A DNA stretch of 64,000 nucleotides from Fremontodendron californicum (GCA_030761205.1 JAULJL010000005.1:8519501-8583500), one strand, 5' to 3'. Shown: positions 1-10,768, numbered from the stretch's first letter. Made by a program: numbers and translations. Notes: generated by a model from the sequence alone, not told the origin.

Positions 1-109
1 TTACCACCGATGGTTTGATGCAATTTTTGTAGCCAGTGATTTCCTTTCCCTGCTTTTGCTTTCTGCACATTATACATCTCGTCAGGCTGACAAACACCCT
101 ATTGATTGA
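1..109 (+). CDS. possible C-terminal exon of an unidentified host gene
   Basis: Frame 2 is open from the window edge to a TGA at 107-109 and reads a mixed-hydrophobicity peptide of 35 residues (about YHRWFDAIFVASDF at its start, HPID at its end) that looks like real protein rather than low-complexity DNA. No start is visible, so the rest of the gene would lie left of the window. A good donor-like GTAAGT follows at about 120, which could mark an intron in the 3' UTR or an alternative transcript. I do not recognise the family. It may also be a chance open frame. Confidence 0.3.
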   Translation, partial: YHRWFDAIFVASDFLSLLLLSAHYTSRQADKHPID

Positions 110-483
110 TGTATTCTCATGTAAGTAAACATCAACAAATCACTTCATTTCCATCATCGTAACTTTTAATCCCTTTTAGTGAGTGCAACAATATAGAATT
201 TTATTTGTGCCAAAGCAACATATTTTAGTGAGGAAAAGAGAAATGCTACTTCTTGCCTGCTTGTTTCATACCGAATGCATCTTATTGGACTGTTTTCCTT
301 GTTTTAGATTTGCCACGATATACAATTTCAATTCTGTTTCGAGTCTAAAAACAGGTACCAATTTGGATGAATCCAACACTATTTATACCATGTGATGCCT
401 CTTCATTCCTTTAATATGTGATTCATATTTTCACTTTTTCTTTTTTTTTTTTTAAATTGAATTGCTATTCATATGCATGGAAT
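110..483. other. non-coding stretch after the first exon candidate
   Basis: No convincing gene is seen. The base composition is that of a plant 3' UTR or intron. It holds a GTAAGT-like donor near 120 and a long T run near 438-452, and it ends at the TAA that forms the target site of the first MITE. Confidence 0.4.
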
Positions 484-486
484 TAA

Positions 487-811
487 GGCTTTTCTTGGTA
501 GGGTGGAAATAAAATTGAAAGATGGAAAACTGAAAGAGAGAAAAGTGGAAAGATAGAAAACATAATTTTTTTTCATTGATGTGCTTGGTAGGAAAGATGG
601 AAAAGTGGAAAGAAAAAATAATTTTCTTTCCACCCATTGCTTGATAGAGTTGAAAAATGAGAGGAAAGAAAATGAAAATTATATTATTTTACCATTATAC
701 CCTTTGTAAATTAAGATAAAAAGATAAAATTTTAAAAAATTATGGATAATCTTGTAAATATGCACACTTAACTCACATATCTCTCATTTTCTCTCTTACC
801 ATTTCAATTTG
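487..811. mobile_element. Tourist-like MITE copy 1, left part
   Basis: This begins directly after a TAA (484-486) with the terminal repeat GGCTTTTCTTGGTAGGGTGG, the same end as the intact copy at 11221-11708. The body is rich in GGAAAG/GAAAAT motifs. It breaks at 811, where copia element A starts, and the right part resumes at 11069-11217 and ends in TAA. A terminal GG(G/C)TGTTTTTGG-type repeat with a TAA target site is typical of PIF/Harbinger (Tourist) MITEs. The family is inferred; the split by element A is seen directly. Confidence 0.75.
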
Positions 812-1127
812 TGTAGAAATTTGGGGTTGAAAGAGATGTAGAAATTTGGAGTTGAAAGAGATATTTCTCAATTCCAATTGTTTATTATGTGAATAGGTAA
901 AAAACTTATAAAGAGATACTTGGCTACAAGTCTGCCAATCTTTCTCCTTAATTATAGAATAGTTACAGAAATTAATAATTACTTAAATTAAGTTTCAATC
1001 CCTTAGATGAAGGAATAGAAAAGATATAGAGAGATAATAAGAAATAATCTCCCTTATTTCCTTATTTAGAAAACATCCTAATAGAATACAAATCCCTAGA
1101 AAATAGGAAATAATAACTTTGTCAACA
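812..1127 (-). repeat. 3' LTR of copia element A
   Basis: The 316-bp LTR starts TGTAGAAATTTGG and ends TTTGTCAACA. It includes a short extra duplication of the GTAGAAATTTGGAGTTGAAAG segment at its left end. It pairs with 10769-11068. Confidence 0.9.
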
Positions 1128-1141
1128 CTCCCCCTCAAATT
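1128..1141 (-). other. polypurine tract of copia element A
   Basis: The plus strand reads CTCCCCCTCAAATT just inside the left LTR, so the minus strand reads AATTTGAGGGGGAG immediately before the 3' LTR. This is a standard copia plus-strand primer site. Confidence 0.8.
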
Positions 1142-1640
1142 GGATTTCTAAGATTGAACATGCCCAGCTTGTCAATTTGTCTTTCGAACATCTTCCTTGT
1201 TAGAGCTTTTGTTAGTACATCTGCAACTTGATCACCTGTAGGCACATAGGCTATGCACAATACCATCCTCAATTTTTTCTTTGATAAAGTGTCTATCCTC
1301 TTCCATATGTTTTGTCCGATCATGATGGATTGGATTGTGGGAAATACTTATAGCTACCTTATTATCGCAGTAAATCTTTAGAGGAAGAATTGATTTCATA
1401 TCTAATTCTTCAAGCAATAGTTTCAGCCATAACATTTCACAAATTCCGTGAGCCACAGCTCAGAGTTCAGCCTCAGCACTACTCCGGGCCACAACTGTTT
1501 GTTTTTTGCTTTGCCAAGTAACCAAATTTCCCCATACGAATGTACACTACCCTGAAGTAGACCTCCTGTCTTCAATAGAACCTGCCCAATCTGCATCAGT
1601 AAATCCCTCAATACTCCTGAACTCATTTCTGCAAAAAAAC
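1135..1640 (-). pseudogene. RNase H remnant of copia element A
   Basis: Three overlapping fragments in different frames (1423-1626, 1232-1456, 1135-1323) match the end of a copia polyprotein. They read a stretch ending in AHGICEMLWLKLLLEEL, then CDNKVAISISHNPIHHDRTK, then HMEEDRHFIKEKI and VADVLTKALTRKMFE. These are the C-terminal RNase H motifs (D-N-K, H-x-R-TKH, A-D-x-x-TK) of Ty1/copia. At least two frameshifts separate them, and the N-terminal half of RNase H is missing relative to normal copia elements. Not functional. Confidence 0.8.
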
Positions 1641-1727
1641 AAGCATTTACCAGGTGATCCTTTGAGATACTTCAGGATCCGGAGTACAACTTCCATGTGT
1701 TCTTCGCATGGTGCATGCATATATTGA

Positions 1728-2777
1728 CTAACAACACTTACAGCAAAAGCAATATCTGGTCAGCTTCCCACCTAATCTCTGGTATCTCCTAGTATCAACC
1801 GGAGTTCCATCCTTCTTGTCTACATTCTTCGTGATAGGATCCATTGGTGTGTCTATCGGTTTATAGCCTAGCATCCCTGTTTCCTTTAATAAATCCAAGA
1901 CATATTTTCTTTGAGTAACTGATATCCCTTTCTTGTTTCTAGCAACCTCCGTACCAAGAAAGTAGCGTAAGGATCCAAGATCTTTGATCTCGAATTCCTT
2001 CGCTTGACTAGTTTTCAATATTGTCATCTCCATTGCATCATTTCCTATCAAAATTATGTCATCCACATAGACAACAAGAATTGTACTCTTACCATCTTTG
2101 TGTCGATAAAAGAGGGTATGATCCGTATGAGCTTGTCTATATCCTTGTTGTAGGACCGCCTTTGTGAACCTGTCAAACCAGGCCGTGGGAGACTGCTTCA
2201 AACCATAGAGTGCCTTTTTTAATCTGCACACCATCCCATTCTCACTATCTTTGTTAAATCCTGGTGGAAGATTCATGTAGACTTCCTCTTCCAAGTCACC
2301 GTTGAGGAAGGCATTTTTTACGTCAAGTTGTTGTAGATCCCAATCCAAGTTTGCTGCAATGGATAAAAGCACTCGGACTGTATTGAGTTTGGCAACTGGG
2401 GCAAAAGTCTCGTTGTAATCAATACCATATGTTTGAGTGAAGCCTTTTGCAACCAGCCTTGCTTTGTATCTCTCAATTGTCCCATCTGATCGATACTTCA
2501 CGGTAAACACCCATTTACACCCAACTGAAGCTTTCCCTTCAGGTTTCTGTATGAGTTCCCAAGTTTGATTCTTCTCAAGGGCTTGCATTTCCTCTGTTAC
2601 TATTTTTCTCCACTCAGGGATTTTCAGAGCTTCCCATATATCTCTATGAACCTTCTCTTCTGACAGGTGATTAATAAAAGCTTGGAGAGAAGGTGAAAAA
2701 TGATTGTAGGAAACATAATTGGAAATAGGATGCTGAGTACAAGAACAAACTTTTTTTCTTAATGCAATAGGGCAGTT
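1728..2777 (-). pseudogene. reverse transcriptase region of copia element A (truncated)
   Basis: An open frame reads the copia RVT_2 domain: W-x-LI then GCKWVFTVKYRSDGTIERYK, a DVKNAFLNGDLEEEVYM segment holding the first catalytic Asp, and the LVVYVDDIILIG active site. It ends after YQRLGGKL in a frameshift to a short Cys-rich tail, where normal elements continue into the RT-RNase H connection. A longer frame extends upstream to 2882, but residues before 2777 come from the LTR of the inserted element B. Its natural upstream continuation lies beyond element B, at 7967 and rightward. Confidence 0.88.
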
Positions 2778-3155
2778 TGTTAGAACCAAAACAGAAACTG
2801 GATATACCAAGAGAACTTGTTGGAACCGAAACAGAAACAGAAGAATAGGCCAAGAGAACTGAACAGAAACAGAAAATCCCAAGAGAGGTTTTGGAAAAGT
2901 GTACCGACAGTCAGCCCCCCCTTTCCCTTCTTATTAATCTTTGTATTCTATACATGGAAAGCTCATCAATTACTCTACACTGTAATCCCTATCATTGTGC
3001 CTAAATATCTGGTATCTAATCCCTAATGTTCAGCCTATATACATGGGAATTAATCCCTAAAGTTCAGCCTATATACATGAGATTTAATCCCTAATGTTCA
3101 GCCTATACATATGGTAAAATAGACAGCTAATAGTCCTAAAATAGATATGGTAACA
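2778..3155 (-). repeat. 3' LTR of copia element B
   Basis: This 378-bp copy starts TGTTAGAACC and ends GGTAACA, and is nearly identical to 7584-7961. Its first part holds short GAACCGAAACAGAAACAG-like direct repeats. Confidence 0.93.
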
Positions 3156-3170
3156 TCTCCCCTCAAATTG
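3156..3170 (-). other. polypurine tract of copia element B
   Basis: The plus strand reads TCTCCCCTCAAATTG, so the minus strand has CAATTTGAGGGGAGA directly before the 3' LTR. Confidence 0.8.
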
Positions 3171-6024
3171 ATGCTGGTAAGTCAACTAGCAACAATTTGC
3201 CAACAAGAAATTGATGCCGCTGTCGAGTCATAGCTTTGGTGAAGACATCAGCCACTTGGAGATCAGAAGAGATGTGAGGAAGAGATATCACCCGATTTTC
3301 CAAGGTATCTCGAATAGAATGACAATCAACTTCAATGTGCTTGGTGCGTTCATGGAAAACAGGATTGGTGGCAATCTGAATAGCACTAGTGTTATCAGCA
3401 TGTAGAGGAGTAGAAGTAGTCTGAGGAAACCCAAGCTCTTCAAGAAGACCACGTAACCATACAATTTCAGAACAAGCAGTGGACATTGCACGATACTCGG
3501 CTTCAGTAGATGATTTAGAAACACGATCTTGTTTCTTACACCTCCAAGAAATTAAGGCATCACCTAAAAACATACACCATCCCGTAGTAGATCGACGTGT
3601 ATCTGGACACCCAGCCCAATCAGCATCACTATAGGCAACAAGTTGAAGAGAGGAGCCAGTAGGGAAGAACAACCCACGAGTAGGTGAACCTCGAAGATAG
3701 CGAATGATGCGTCGAACTGCAGCAAGATGTAGATGCTGAGGAGAAGACATAAACTGACTGACCTGATGAACAGCATAGGAGATATCAAGTCGCGTAGTGG
3801 TCAAGTAGATAAGACTCCCAACCAGGCGCCGATAGAGAGTAGGATCATCGAGAAGATTCCCTTCATCTTTCCTGTATTTGACATTTACCTCCATAGGAGT
3901 ATCAACAGAAGAAGTGTCCTCCAAACCAGCTAAAGTAATAAGATCTTGAATATACTTATGCTGGTTTACAAAAATACCATTGACCCGATGATGGACTTCT
4001 AATCCTAAGAAGTATGTAAGCTGGCCAAGATCTTTCATATGAAAAGTGGCATGTAACATCTGCTGAAGCTTAGTAATCAAACTGCCGTCAGTACCAGTAA
4101 TAATAATATCATCCACATAAACCAAGAGAAGGACTATACCCGATGCAGACGTATGGAAGAAGAGGGAAGAATCATACTGACTTTGTGTAAAACTGAAAGA
4201 AATAAGTGTACTGCGAAACTTCTCAAACCAAGCCCGGGGTGCTTGCTTGAGCCCATACAAAGAACGCCTTAGCTTACAGACATCATGAGGAGAAGTAGTC
4301 ATACCAGAGGGAAGTTTCATGTAAATCTCTTCCTGGAGATCACCATGAAGAAATGTATTTTTCACATCCATTTGATGCAGTTGCCACGACTGTGAAGCAG
4401 CAACAGCTAAGATGGTTCGAACCGTGGTCATTTTGGCAACAGGAGCAAATGTCTCCTCATAATCAATCCCATATTCCTGTTTGTTACCGAGAGCTACAAG
4501 GCGAGCTTTGTACCTGTCCAAAGAGTCATCAGAACGAAATTTTACAGAGAAAACCCATTTACTCCCAATAGGTTTGACTGTAGGAGGACAAGGAACAATA
4601 TCCCAAGTGTGATTCTCCTCAAGTGCTTGAAGTTCTACTCGCATTGCATTTTGCCAACACTCATGTTCCATGGCCTGTTTGTAGCAAGAGGGAATGGAAA
4701 TAGTAGATAAAGTAGTGACAAGAGAAACAGGAGAGAAGAAACCATGCCGATCAGGGGGTCGAGAAAGACGTGTAGACCGACGAAGAGTGGTGGAAGCAGG
4801 AGCAGGATCAGGTGCCGAGGCAAGATCGGAAGGAGGCACCGAGGAAGTGGAACCAGACTCATGTCTTATCCGTCGTCCAGAGACAAAACCAGGTTTAAAC
4901 CTTTCTACAAGTGTTGGGGAATCAGAAAAACTAGGCAGAAGGGATAAAGATGCAGATGGCAGCTCAACATGAGATGGAAAAAAATATTGATTTTCAAAGA
5001 AAATCACATTCCTAGAAACTCTTATACGACGAGCCTGAGGATCATAACAAACATATCCTTTTTGAGAGATAGCATAACCAAGAAAAACACACTTAACAGA
5101 CTGAGCAGTAAGTTTATGACGTTCATGAGTAGGGAGATGCACAAAACAAACACAACCAAAGGTACGTAGATCAGAATAGGAAGGAGAATGACCAAACAAC
5201 TTAAAGAAAGGAGAAACATGATTTAACGTAGGAGAGGGTAAGCGATTGATCAAATGAACAGCAGTAGAAAGTGCTTCACACCAAAAACGAGGAGTAACAG
5301 ATGATTCAAGTAAAATAGTTCTTACCACATCAAGAAGATGTCGATTTTTCCTCTCAGCAACACCGTTTTGTTGTGGTGTCGAAGGACAAGAACGCTGAGA
5401 GAAGATCCCTTTGCTTTGAAGAAAATTTTGAAACTCATTAGACATGTATTCACCGCCCGAATCAGAGCGCAATACTTTGATGCTGGTAGAAAATTGAGTT
5501 TCAATAAGTGCAAGAAAGCGCTTAAAGACTAAAAAAACTTCGGCCTTAGCCCGAAGGAAGTAAACCCAAGTAAACCGACTAAAATCATCAATAAAGGTAA
5601 CAAAATACTTGTAATGCGCATGAGAAACAATAGGTGCAATCCCCCAAACATCACTATGAATAACATCAAAACATTGTGATGCACGAGATGCATGATGAGG
5701 AAAGGGTAGAACTTTACTTTTGCCAAGTTTGCATGATGGACAATCAAAAGAGAGATCAAGAGAAGAACATGCTTTATTTCCCAATAATTCTGAATGTGAC
5801 AAAGTACGAAGTACATCAGAGTTTGGGTGACCTAGACGTCTATGCCACAGATTATTTCTAGAACCAACAACTTTACATGCAAATGAAAGTAAAGGAGAAC
5901 TAGGGATAATAGTGGAAGGAGAAACATGAAGAGGAAAGAGTCGGCCCACTTTAGGCCCCTTCCCGATCATCCTGACACTTGATCCTGCACAACACAACCA
6001 GAACGAGAGAAATGGACATTGCAA
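3163..6024 (-). CDS. pol region of copia element B: integrase, RT, RNase H
   Basis: This is a 953-residue open frame. Domains in order: the integrase zinc-binding region (LWHRRLGHPNSD ... CPSCKLGK, about residues 60-100), the integrase core (HSDVWG, DDFSR, SGGEYMSNEF; about 120-280), an integrase tail, RT (KWVFSVKFRSDDSLDRYKA, MDVKNTFLHGDLQEEIYM, LLVYVDDIIITG; about 500-730), and RNase H (YSDADWAGCPDTRRST, SSTEAEYRAMS, HADNTSAIQIATN, HIEVDCHSIRD; about 800-940). All catalytic motifs look intact. The first 18 or so residues overlap the gag frame and are not natural: the coding sense passes from the gag-protease frame to this frame near 5968. Plant copia elements normally use one frame, so a small indel is the simplest explanation, although frameshifting cannot be excluded. 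Confidence 0.93.
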   Translation of the reverse strand: MQCPFLSFWLCCAGSSVRMIGKGPKVGRLFPLHVSPSTIIPSSPLLSFACKVVGSRNNLWHRRLGHPNSDVLRTLSHSELLGNKACSSLDLSFDCPSCKLGKSKVLPFPHHASRASQCFDVIHSDVWGIAPIVSHAHYKYFVTFIDDFSRFTWVYFLRAKAEVFLVFKRFLALIETQFSTSIKVLRSDSGGEYMSNEFQNFLQSKGIFSQRSCPSTPQQNGVAERKNRHLLDVVRTILLESSVTPRFWCEALSTAVHLINRLPSPTLNHVSPFFKLFGHSPSYSDLRTFGCVCFVHLPTHERHKLTAQSVKCVFLGYAISQKGYVCYDPQARRIRVSRNVIFFENQYFFPSHVELPSASLSLLPSFSDSPTLVERFKPGFVSGRRIRHESGSTSSVPPSDLASAPDPAPASTTLRRSTRLSRPPDRHGFFSPVSLVTTLSTISIPSCYKQAMEHECWQNAMRVELQALEENHTWDIVPCPPTVKPIGSKWVFSVKFRSDDSLDRYKARLVALGNKQEYGIDYEETFAPVAKMTTVRTILAVAASQSWQLHQMDVKNTFLHGDLQEEIYMKLPSGMTTSPHDVCKLRRSLYGLKQAPRAWFEKFRSTLISFSFTQSQYDSSLFFHTSASGIVLLLVYVDDIIITGTDGSLITKLQQMLHATFHMKDLGQLTYFLGLEVHHRVNGIFVNQHKYIQDLITLAGLEDTSSVDTPMEVNVKYRKDEGNLLDDPTLYRRLVGSLIYLTTTRLDISYAVHQVSQFMSSPQHLHLAAVRRIIRYLRGSPTRGLFFPTGSSLQLVAYSDADWAGCPDTRRSTTGWCMFLGDALISWRCKKQDRVSKSSTEAEYRAMSTACSEIVWLRGLLEELGFPQTTSTPLHADNTSAIQIATNPVFHERTKHIEVDCHSIRDTLENRVISLPHISSDLQVADVFTKAMTRQRHQFLVGKLLLVDLPASI

Positions 6025-7259
6025 TTATTATCAACCAATTGACCAACATAAATAAGATTTGTGGAGAGGGCAGGAGACACAAAAACATCAGTTAAGGAAG
6101 AGAAAAGATCACCAACAGCACTGATAGGCAGAGAACTGCCATTAGCGGTGTTAATTTTCAGATTTCCATCGTAATTTCTGATATTGGAAAGAGGGACAAC
6201 AGTATTGCTCATATGGTTAGAGGCACCAGAGTCAAAATACCATGGCTTAGAAGAAACTTTATGATTACCTGAGAGTCCAAAAGTAGAAAAAGCAGAAATG
6301 ATCATCTGTTGTACCATTTCAGGAGTGAGTGTGTTCGGGTTTGCTAAGACTGTAGAAGAAGGAATAGGAACAACCGGCGAGGCAGTAGGCAATGCAGTAG
6401 AACAAGAAGCACCAGTGGAGGCATGATAGGTAGTACCCGGCTTCCGTTCAGGTCGAATGGGACAAGCAGAGATGATATGACCCTGTTTCTTGCAGTAGTT
6501 ACAGAACTTCTTGGGACAATCCTGAGCAATATGACCAAAAGCTTTACAACTAAAGCACTGGACAGCACGCATATCTCTACCCTTATTCCTGCCTTGTGCT
6601 GCATAAGCCATAGAGACAGGTGCACTAACATTAGCCCGATGTTCCATGGCAGCCTGAGTTACCAAACGCTGCTCCTCTCGAAGAAGTTCACTCAAACAGG
6701 CATCCAGAGATGGTACAGGATGACGATTCATCAGATTAGACCGAGCAATTTCAAAATCAGGTCGTAGCTTCATCAAGAATTGATCGCGCTTGCTAGTTGC
6801 ATGCACGGCCTGGACAACAGAGAGAGCTGCAGCAGGAACATTAGCATAAACAATATCCGAATAATCAGCCCAAAGGGTTTGAAAACCAGAAAAATATTCC
6901 TCAATTGAGAGACTTCCCTGTGTGAAATTAGCCATCTCATATTCCAGTTGAAATCTCCTAGCGGAGTTGTCTTGATTGTAAACTGTGTTGAGATAATTCC
7001 ACATAGTAGCAGCGGTTTTATAAGGTTTCAGGTTGAGAACAAGATGAGGCTCAACCGAGCTAAGGATCCAAGTCATAACCCTAGCATCCTTAATTTCCCA
7101 CTGAGACAAAGCCTCCGCATCTAGAGGTGCGGGAGCACTCCCATCAATATGACCCCACAATTCTTTTCCTTTCACAAATAATCGAAATTGAAACTCCCAA
7201 GCAGAATAATTTTTGCCAGTAAACCTAATAGGAAACGATTCCAACTTATCCGATGACAT
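5967..7259 (-). CDS. gag-protease region of copia element B
   Basis: ATG at 7259 (MSSDKLESF) is the likely start; the frame stays open further upstream only through leader sequence. Order: a UBN2-type gag domain (FTGKNYSAWEFQFRLFVKG), then two CCHC zinc knuckles (CFSCKAFGHIAQDC and CNYCKKQGHIISAC), then the aspartic protease start WYFDSGASNHMS. The frame ends at a TGA at 5967-5969, just where the pol frame takes over. The protein would coat and process the retroelement particle in the cytoplasm. Confidence 0.92.
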   Translation of the reverse strand: MSSDKLESFPIRFTGKNYSAWEFQFRLFVKGKELWGHIDGSAPAPLDAEALSQWEIKDARVMTWILSSVEPHLVLNLKPYKTAATMWNYLNTVYNQDNSARRFQLEYEMANFTQGSLSIEEYFSGFQTLWADYSDIVYANVPAAALSVVQAVHATSKRDQFLMKLRPDFEIARSNLMNRHPVPSLDACLSELLREEQRLVTQAAMEHRANVSAPVSMAYAAQGRNKGRDMRAVQCFSCKAFGHIAQDCPKKFCNYCKKQGHIISACPIRPERKPGTTYHASTGASCSTALPTASPVVPIPSSTVLANPNTLTPEMVQQMIISAFSTFGLSGNHKVSSKPWYFDSGASNHMSNTVVPLSNIRNYDGNLKINTANGSSLPISAVGDLFSSLTDVFVSPALSTNLIYVGQLVDNNCNVHFSRSGCVVQDQVSG

Positions 7260-7570
7260 GATGCAACCAAGATGCAGAAAAAAAAATATCCCACCAGAAA
7301 AGTGGAACAAAAAAAAAACACCACTAGAAAAATACCCACGAAATCGAATCAACACCCACTGTTGATGTCGACAGAAACCCAAGAAAAAAAAATTACCCAC
7401 TGACCGAAACTGAAACCCAAGAAGAACTGAAACCCAAAAAAAAAAATACCCAAGAAGAACTGAAACCCAAGAAAAAAAATATGCTCACTGACTGAAACTG
7501 AACAGAAGAACAGAAACCCAAGAAAAAAATGCCCACTGGCCGAAACTAAACCCAAGAAAAAATCGAACCT

Positions 7571-7583
7571 GCTCTTGATACCA
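7571..7583 (-). other. tRNA primer-binding site of copia element B
   Basis: The minus strand reads TGGTATCAAGAGC directly after the 5' LTR. This is the usual plant copia primer site, complementary to the 3' end of initiator tRNA-Met. Confidence 0.85.
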
Positions 7584-7961
7584 TGTTAGAACCAAAACAG
7601 AAACTGGATATACCAAGAGAACTTGTTGGAACCGAAACAGAAACAGAAGAATAGGCCAAGAGAACTGAACAGAAACAGAAAATCCCAAGAGAGGTTTTGG
7701 AAAAGTGTACCGACAGTCAGCCCCCCCTTTCCCTTCTTATTAATCTTTGTATTCTATACATGGAAAGCTCATCAATTACTCTACACTGTAATCCCTATCA
7801 TTGTGCCTAAATATCTGGTATCTAATCCCTAATGTTCAACCTATATACATGGGAATTAATCCCTAAAGTTCAGCCTATATACATGAGATTTAATCCCTAA
7901 TGTTCAGCCTATACATATGGTAAAATAGACAGCTAATAGTCCTAAACTAGATATGGTAACA
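7584..7961 (-). repeat. 5' LTR of copia element B
   Basis: This 378-bp copy is nearly identical to 2778-3155. I see only an A for G in the TTCAACC motif near 7839 and a C for A near 7947. Confidence 0.93.
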
Positions 7962-7966
7962 CAGTC

Positions 7967-8438
7967 AAGATCACTAACCTTAGGTGATGAATTCGGTTCT
8001 GATTCATGGCAAGGATTCAGGTCCACAACATTCTCTATTCTTTGTGAGTTATGTCTCCGAGAATAAACACGTAACTCAATTTGCTGTTGTAAATTATCCT
8101 TGTTTTTATCAATGTTTATGACAAACTCCAGGTCATTTGTTGTTGGTGTGGGTTCTTGTGTTTGCTCGGCTGATGTGGGTGAAAAATTAGCATGAGTAGA
8201 TGGATCATCTGAAAGAGACAGGATAGGACTTGGTTTGGGTTCCCAAAAAAGAACTTCATTCCCAATCTCCCTCTAAAGTGAATTTTTGTGGTAAAAGGGC
8301 TGATTTAAAAAAAAAATGACATCCATAGTGACAAAATATTTATGTTTTTCTGGGGAATAGCAACGGTAAGGAAAATGCAAGGTAGAGCTCGGTGATCTTA
8401 GTTTGCTCCGATTATGATTATGAATATGAGCAAAAGAC
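7967..8438 (-). pseudogene. inter-domain remnant of copia element A (between integrase and RT)
   Basis: This resumes element A after the nested insertion. It falls between the integrase tail and RT, a region that is variable in copia elements, and no clean frame survives. Confidence 0.55.
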
Positions 8439-9268
8439 TTAACCAAACGGTTTTAGAGGCAATGGGCTCATTATCCTTGTTTGTGGGTAGTATTGAAGAA
8501 AGAATTGGTAAGGTACTTTGTAGTTGAGAACCCGGGTAAGAAGACGGTTGATAAGATAGCAGGCTGTAAGAATCGAATCACCCCAAAAAAATTTAGGAAC
8601 ATTATTAGTCATCATAATAGAGCGAGCTACTTCTAAGAGATGCCTATTTTTCCTTTCAACCACCCCATTATGTTGAAGAGTATCAACACATGAGCTTTGA
8701 TGAATAATTCCATTTTCCAAAAAATACCCCCAGAATGGAATTAAAGTATTCTCTCCCATTATCAGTACGTAAGATTTGTATTTTTGCATTGTACTGATTT
8801 TTCACCATCAAGTGAAAGTGTTTGAAAGTTTGTTCTGCCTTCTCTTTTTCTTTTAGAAGATAAACCCAGGTAATCCGTGTGCGATCATCAATAAAGGTGA
8901 TAAACTATTTTTTTCCAGTTCCATTTGGTACCCGTGAAGGACCCCATTTATCATTGTGAATTAGTGTAAATGGTTTGAACAATTTATAAGGTTGAGAAGA
9001 AAAAAAATGACCTTTGGTGTTTAGCAATTTGGCAAACATCACACTGAAAAACATCTGTATTACGAAAAAGTGAAGGAAACAATTGTTTGAAATATTGAAA
9101 GCTAGGATAGCCTAACCTAGAGTGCCATAACATTATTTGTTGTTCTCTGGATAACGAGATTAATTTCCAATTAGCGGTCAAAGCTTGTTTATTGTTGGAG
9201 ATTTCTTCCTTGAAGAAATAGAGACCATTGTGTTCCTTAGCACTGTCAATCCTCATGCCCGAAGTCAT
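8439..9268 (-). pseudogene. integrase remnants of copia element A
   Basis: Two fragments are visible. At 8984-9268 the zinc-binding pre-integrase motif reads MLWHSRLGYPSFQYFK ... CDVCQIAKHQRS. At 8439-8789 part of the core reads SSCVDTLQHNGVVERKNRHL, which matches the conserved Q-x-NG-x-x-ERKNRH copia block. The central D-D region between them (about 8790-8980) is present only as frameshifted DNA. Confidence 0.82.
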
Positions 9269-9355
9269 ATCTCGAAATTCACAAATGAAATGTGAGAATT
9301 GGGCAGTACAATTTAGATCTTTGGTAATCTTACTAACCGATAATAAATTGCATGA

Positions 9356-9604
9356 TTACTTTGGAACATGGAGAGCATCTTTGAGAGATATTTGAGGACT
9401 AATATTAATGGTACCGGTACCAACAACTGTTGCAAGAGAACCATCTGCAATCTTAATTTTCAAGTTCCCTCGACTAGGTTTATAGGAACAAAAAAGGCTT
9501 GCACAACCTGTTATATGATCCGTAGCCCCAGAGTCTATTACCCAGGGTTGAGTCATTTCTAATGTACCACTTAGAGTAGTCAGGAAAGTACCTTTTTGGG
9601 CCAA
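9356..9604 (-). pseudogene. aspartic protease remnant of copia element A
   Basis: The frame carries PWVIDSGATDHITG, the active-site block of copia proteases, followed by LKIKIADGS and VVGTGTINIS. A frame break follows before integrase. Confidence 0.82.
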
Positions 9605-10730
9605 AAGTGATGTACCCGAGGTTGGTTGTGACTGCTGACCTTGGGTGGTGAACTAATTCTGGTTGGATACTTGGGCGTTCAGGATCTGGTGCAGCTGCTC
9701 CATTTGCTCTTTGCTTAGAGAGAAATTGAAGTTATTGTCACTAGTCCTTGATGCCGTATCTATAGCAACTTGGAGACCTCTGGAATCCCTTTTATTGTTG
9801 CGAGTCTCCTTCCAATTATCAGGCTTATCATGCAATTTCCAGCACTTATAACGGCCGTGGTTTGATCTCTGGCAGTGAGCACACCTAAGGTTGCCACTCT
9901 TCTTCTAGTTTCGGGATTCCCCGCGAAGACTTTTAGGTCTGCAGGTTGAAAAAGTTGAGTTTTCAGTTGCTGGTTTTATAGTACCAAGTATCACATGTTT
10001 GCGAGTTTCTTCTCTTTGAACTTTAGCAAAAATGTCCTCAATATTTGGCAGTGGCTTAGAGCCAAGTAGACGTCCACGTACGTCATCAAGATCCTTGTTG
10101 AGACCCGAAAGGAAATCATAGATTCTTTCCTTGTTCACCATCTTTTGATAATTCTCGATGCATTCTAAGCACAACCAATGACCATTATTAAAAAGGTCTA
10201 CTTCCTGCCATAATTTTGTAAGAGTATTGAAATAGGTTGTAATATCCATCTCGGCTTGAGTTAGGTTCTGAGCTTTGTTTTGTAGTTCAAACAATTGTGA
10301 TGAGTTTTCAAGATCAAAATACTGTCTTTTGGCTGCCTCCCACATTTGCTTAGCAATTGTGTAGCACATAAAGCTTTCACTAATCTTCTCATACATGGAG
10401 TTGATTAACCAAGCCATTACCATTGAATTCTGAGCATCCTAAGTCTGGAAGGTTGAATCTGATTCTGCAGGCTTCTCGATAGACCCATTAAGGTAACCAT
10501 ACCTTCTTTTCCCTCGAATAACCATCTCCATAGATCGAGACCATGGCAGATAATTTTTGCCATTGAGTTTATGAGAGGTGATTTGAAGAGGAATTATTTG
10601 AGTAAGGAACTTGAACTGTGGTAGCCATTATAGGGTTCGGCTGCAAGGGAGCCAAGATTTCTGATCCGTCGCTTCCTTTGTTGCCAGTCATGGCTGGCCC
10701 CCAGGGAAACGTTGGAGGTTTGTCCGCCAT
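9605..10730 (-). pseudogene. gag remnant of copia element A
   Basis: A likely ATG lies at 10730-10728 (MADKPPTFPWG), 19 bases inside the PBS. A frameshift follows, then a gag block HKLNGKNYLPWSRSME, a stop near 10440, a longer open piece 9905-10423 (MWEAAKRQYFDLENSSQLFE and so on), and a zinc knuckle of form CAHC-x4-H-x4-C around 9845-9895. A second stop occurs near 9653-9655. The layout is that of a copia gag, but it cannot make a full product. Confidence 0.8.
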
Positions 10731-10756
10731 GGAAAACTAGAAAGAGATGGCACCTT

Positions 10757-10768
10757 GCTCTGATACCA
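10757..10768 (-). other. tRNA primer-binding site of copia element A
   Basis: The minus strand reads TGGTATCAGAGC directly after the 5' LTR, a perfect match to the common initiator-Met primer site of plant copia elements. Confidence 0.88.

Larger units (their letters stand above)
2778..7961 (-). mobile_element. Ty1/copia LTR retrotransposon B, young, nested in element A
   Basis: The element is 5184 bp with two 378-bp LTRs beginning TGTTAGAACC and ending GGTAACA. I see only two differences between the LTRs, so insertion was recent. The flanks CAGTT (2773-2777) and CAGTC (7962-7966) form a near-perfect 5-bp target duplication. The initiator-Met primer site and the polypurine tract are present, and the orientation is minus. 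It holds a gag-protease frame and a pol frame that together cover a full copia polyprotein but are separated by one frameshift near 5968. It interrupts the pol of element A between integrase and RT. Confidence 0.95.

Noticed and set aside
4694..4972. Arg-rich plus-strand frames opposite copia B pol
   Set aside because: Antisense shadow of the variable integrase-RT linker; no support for a gene.
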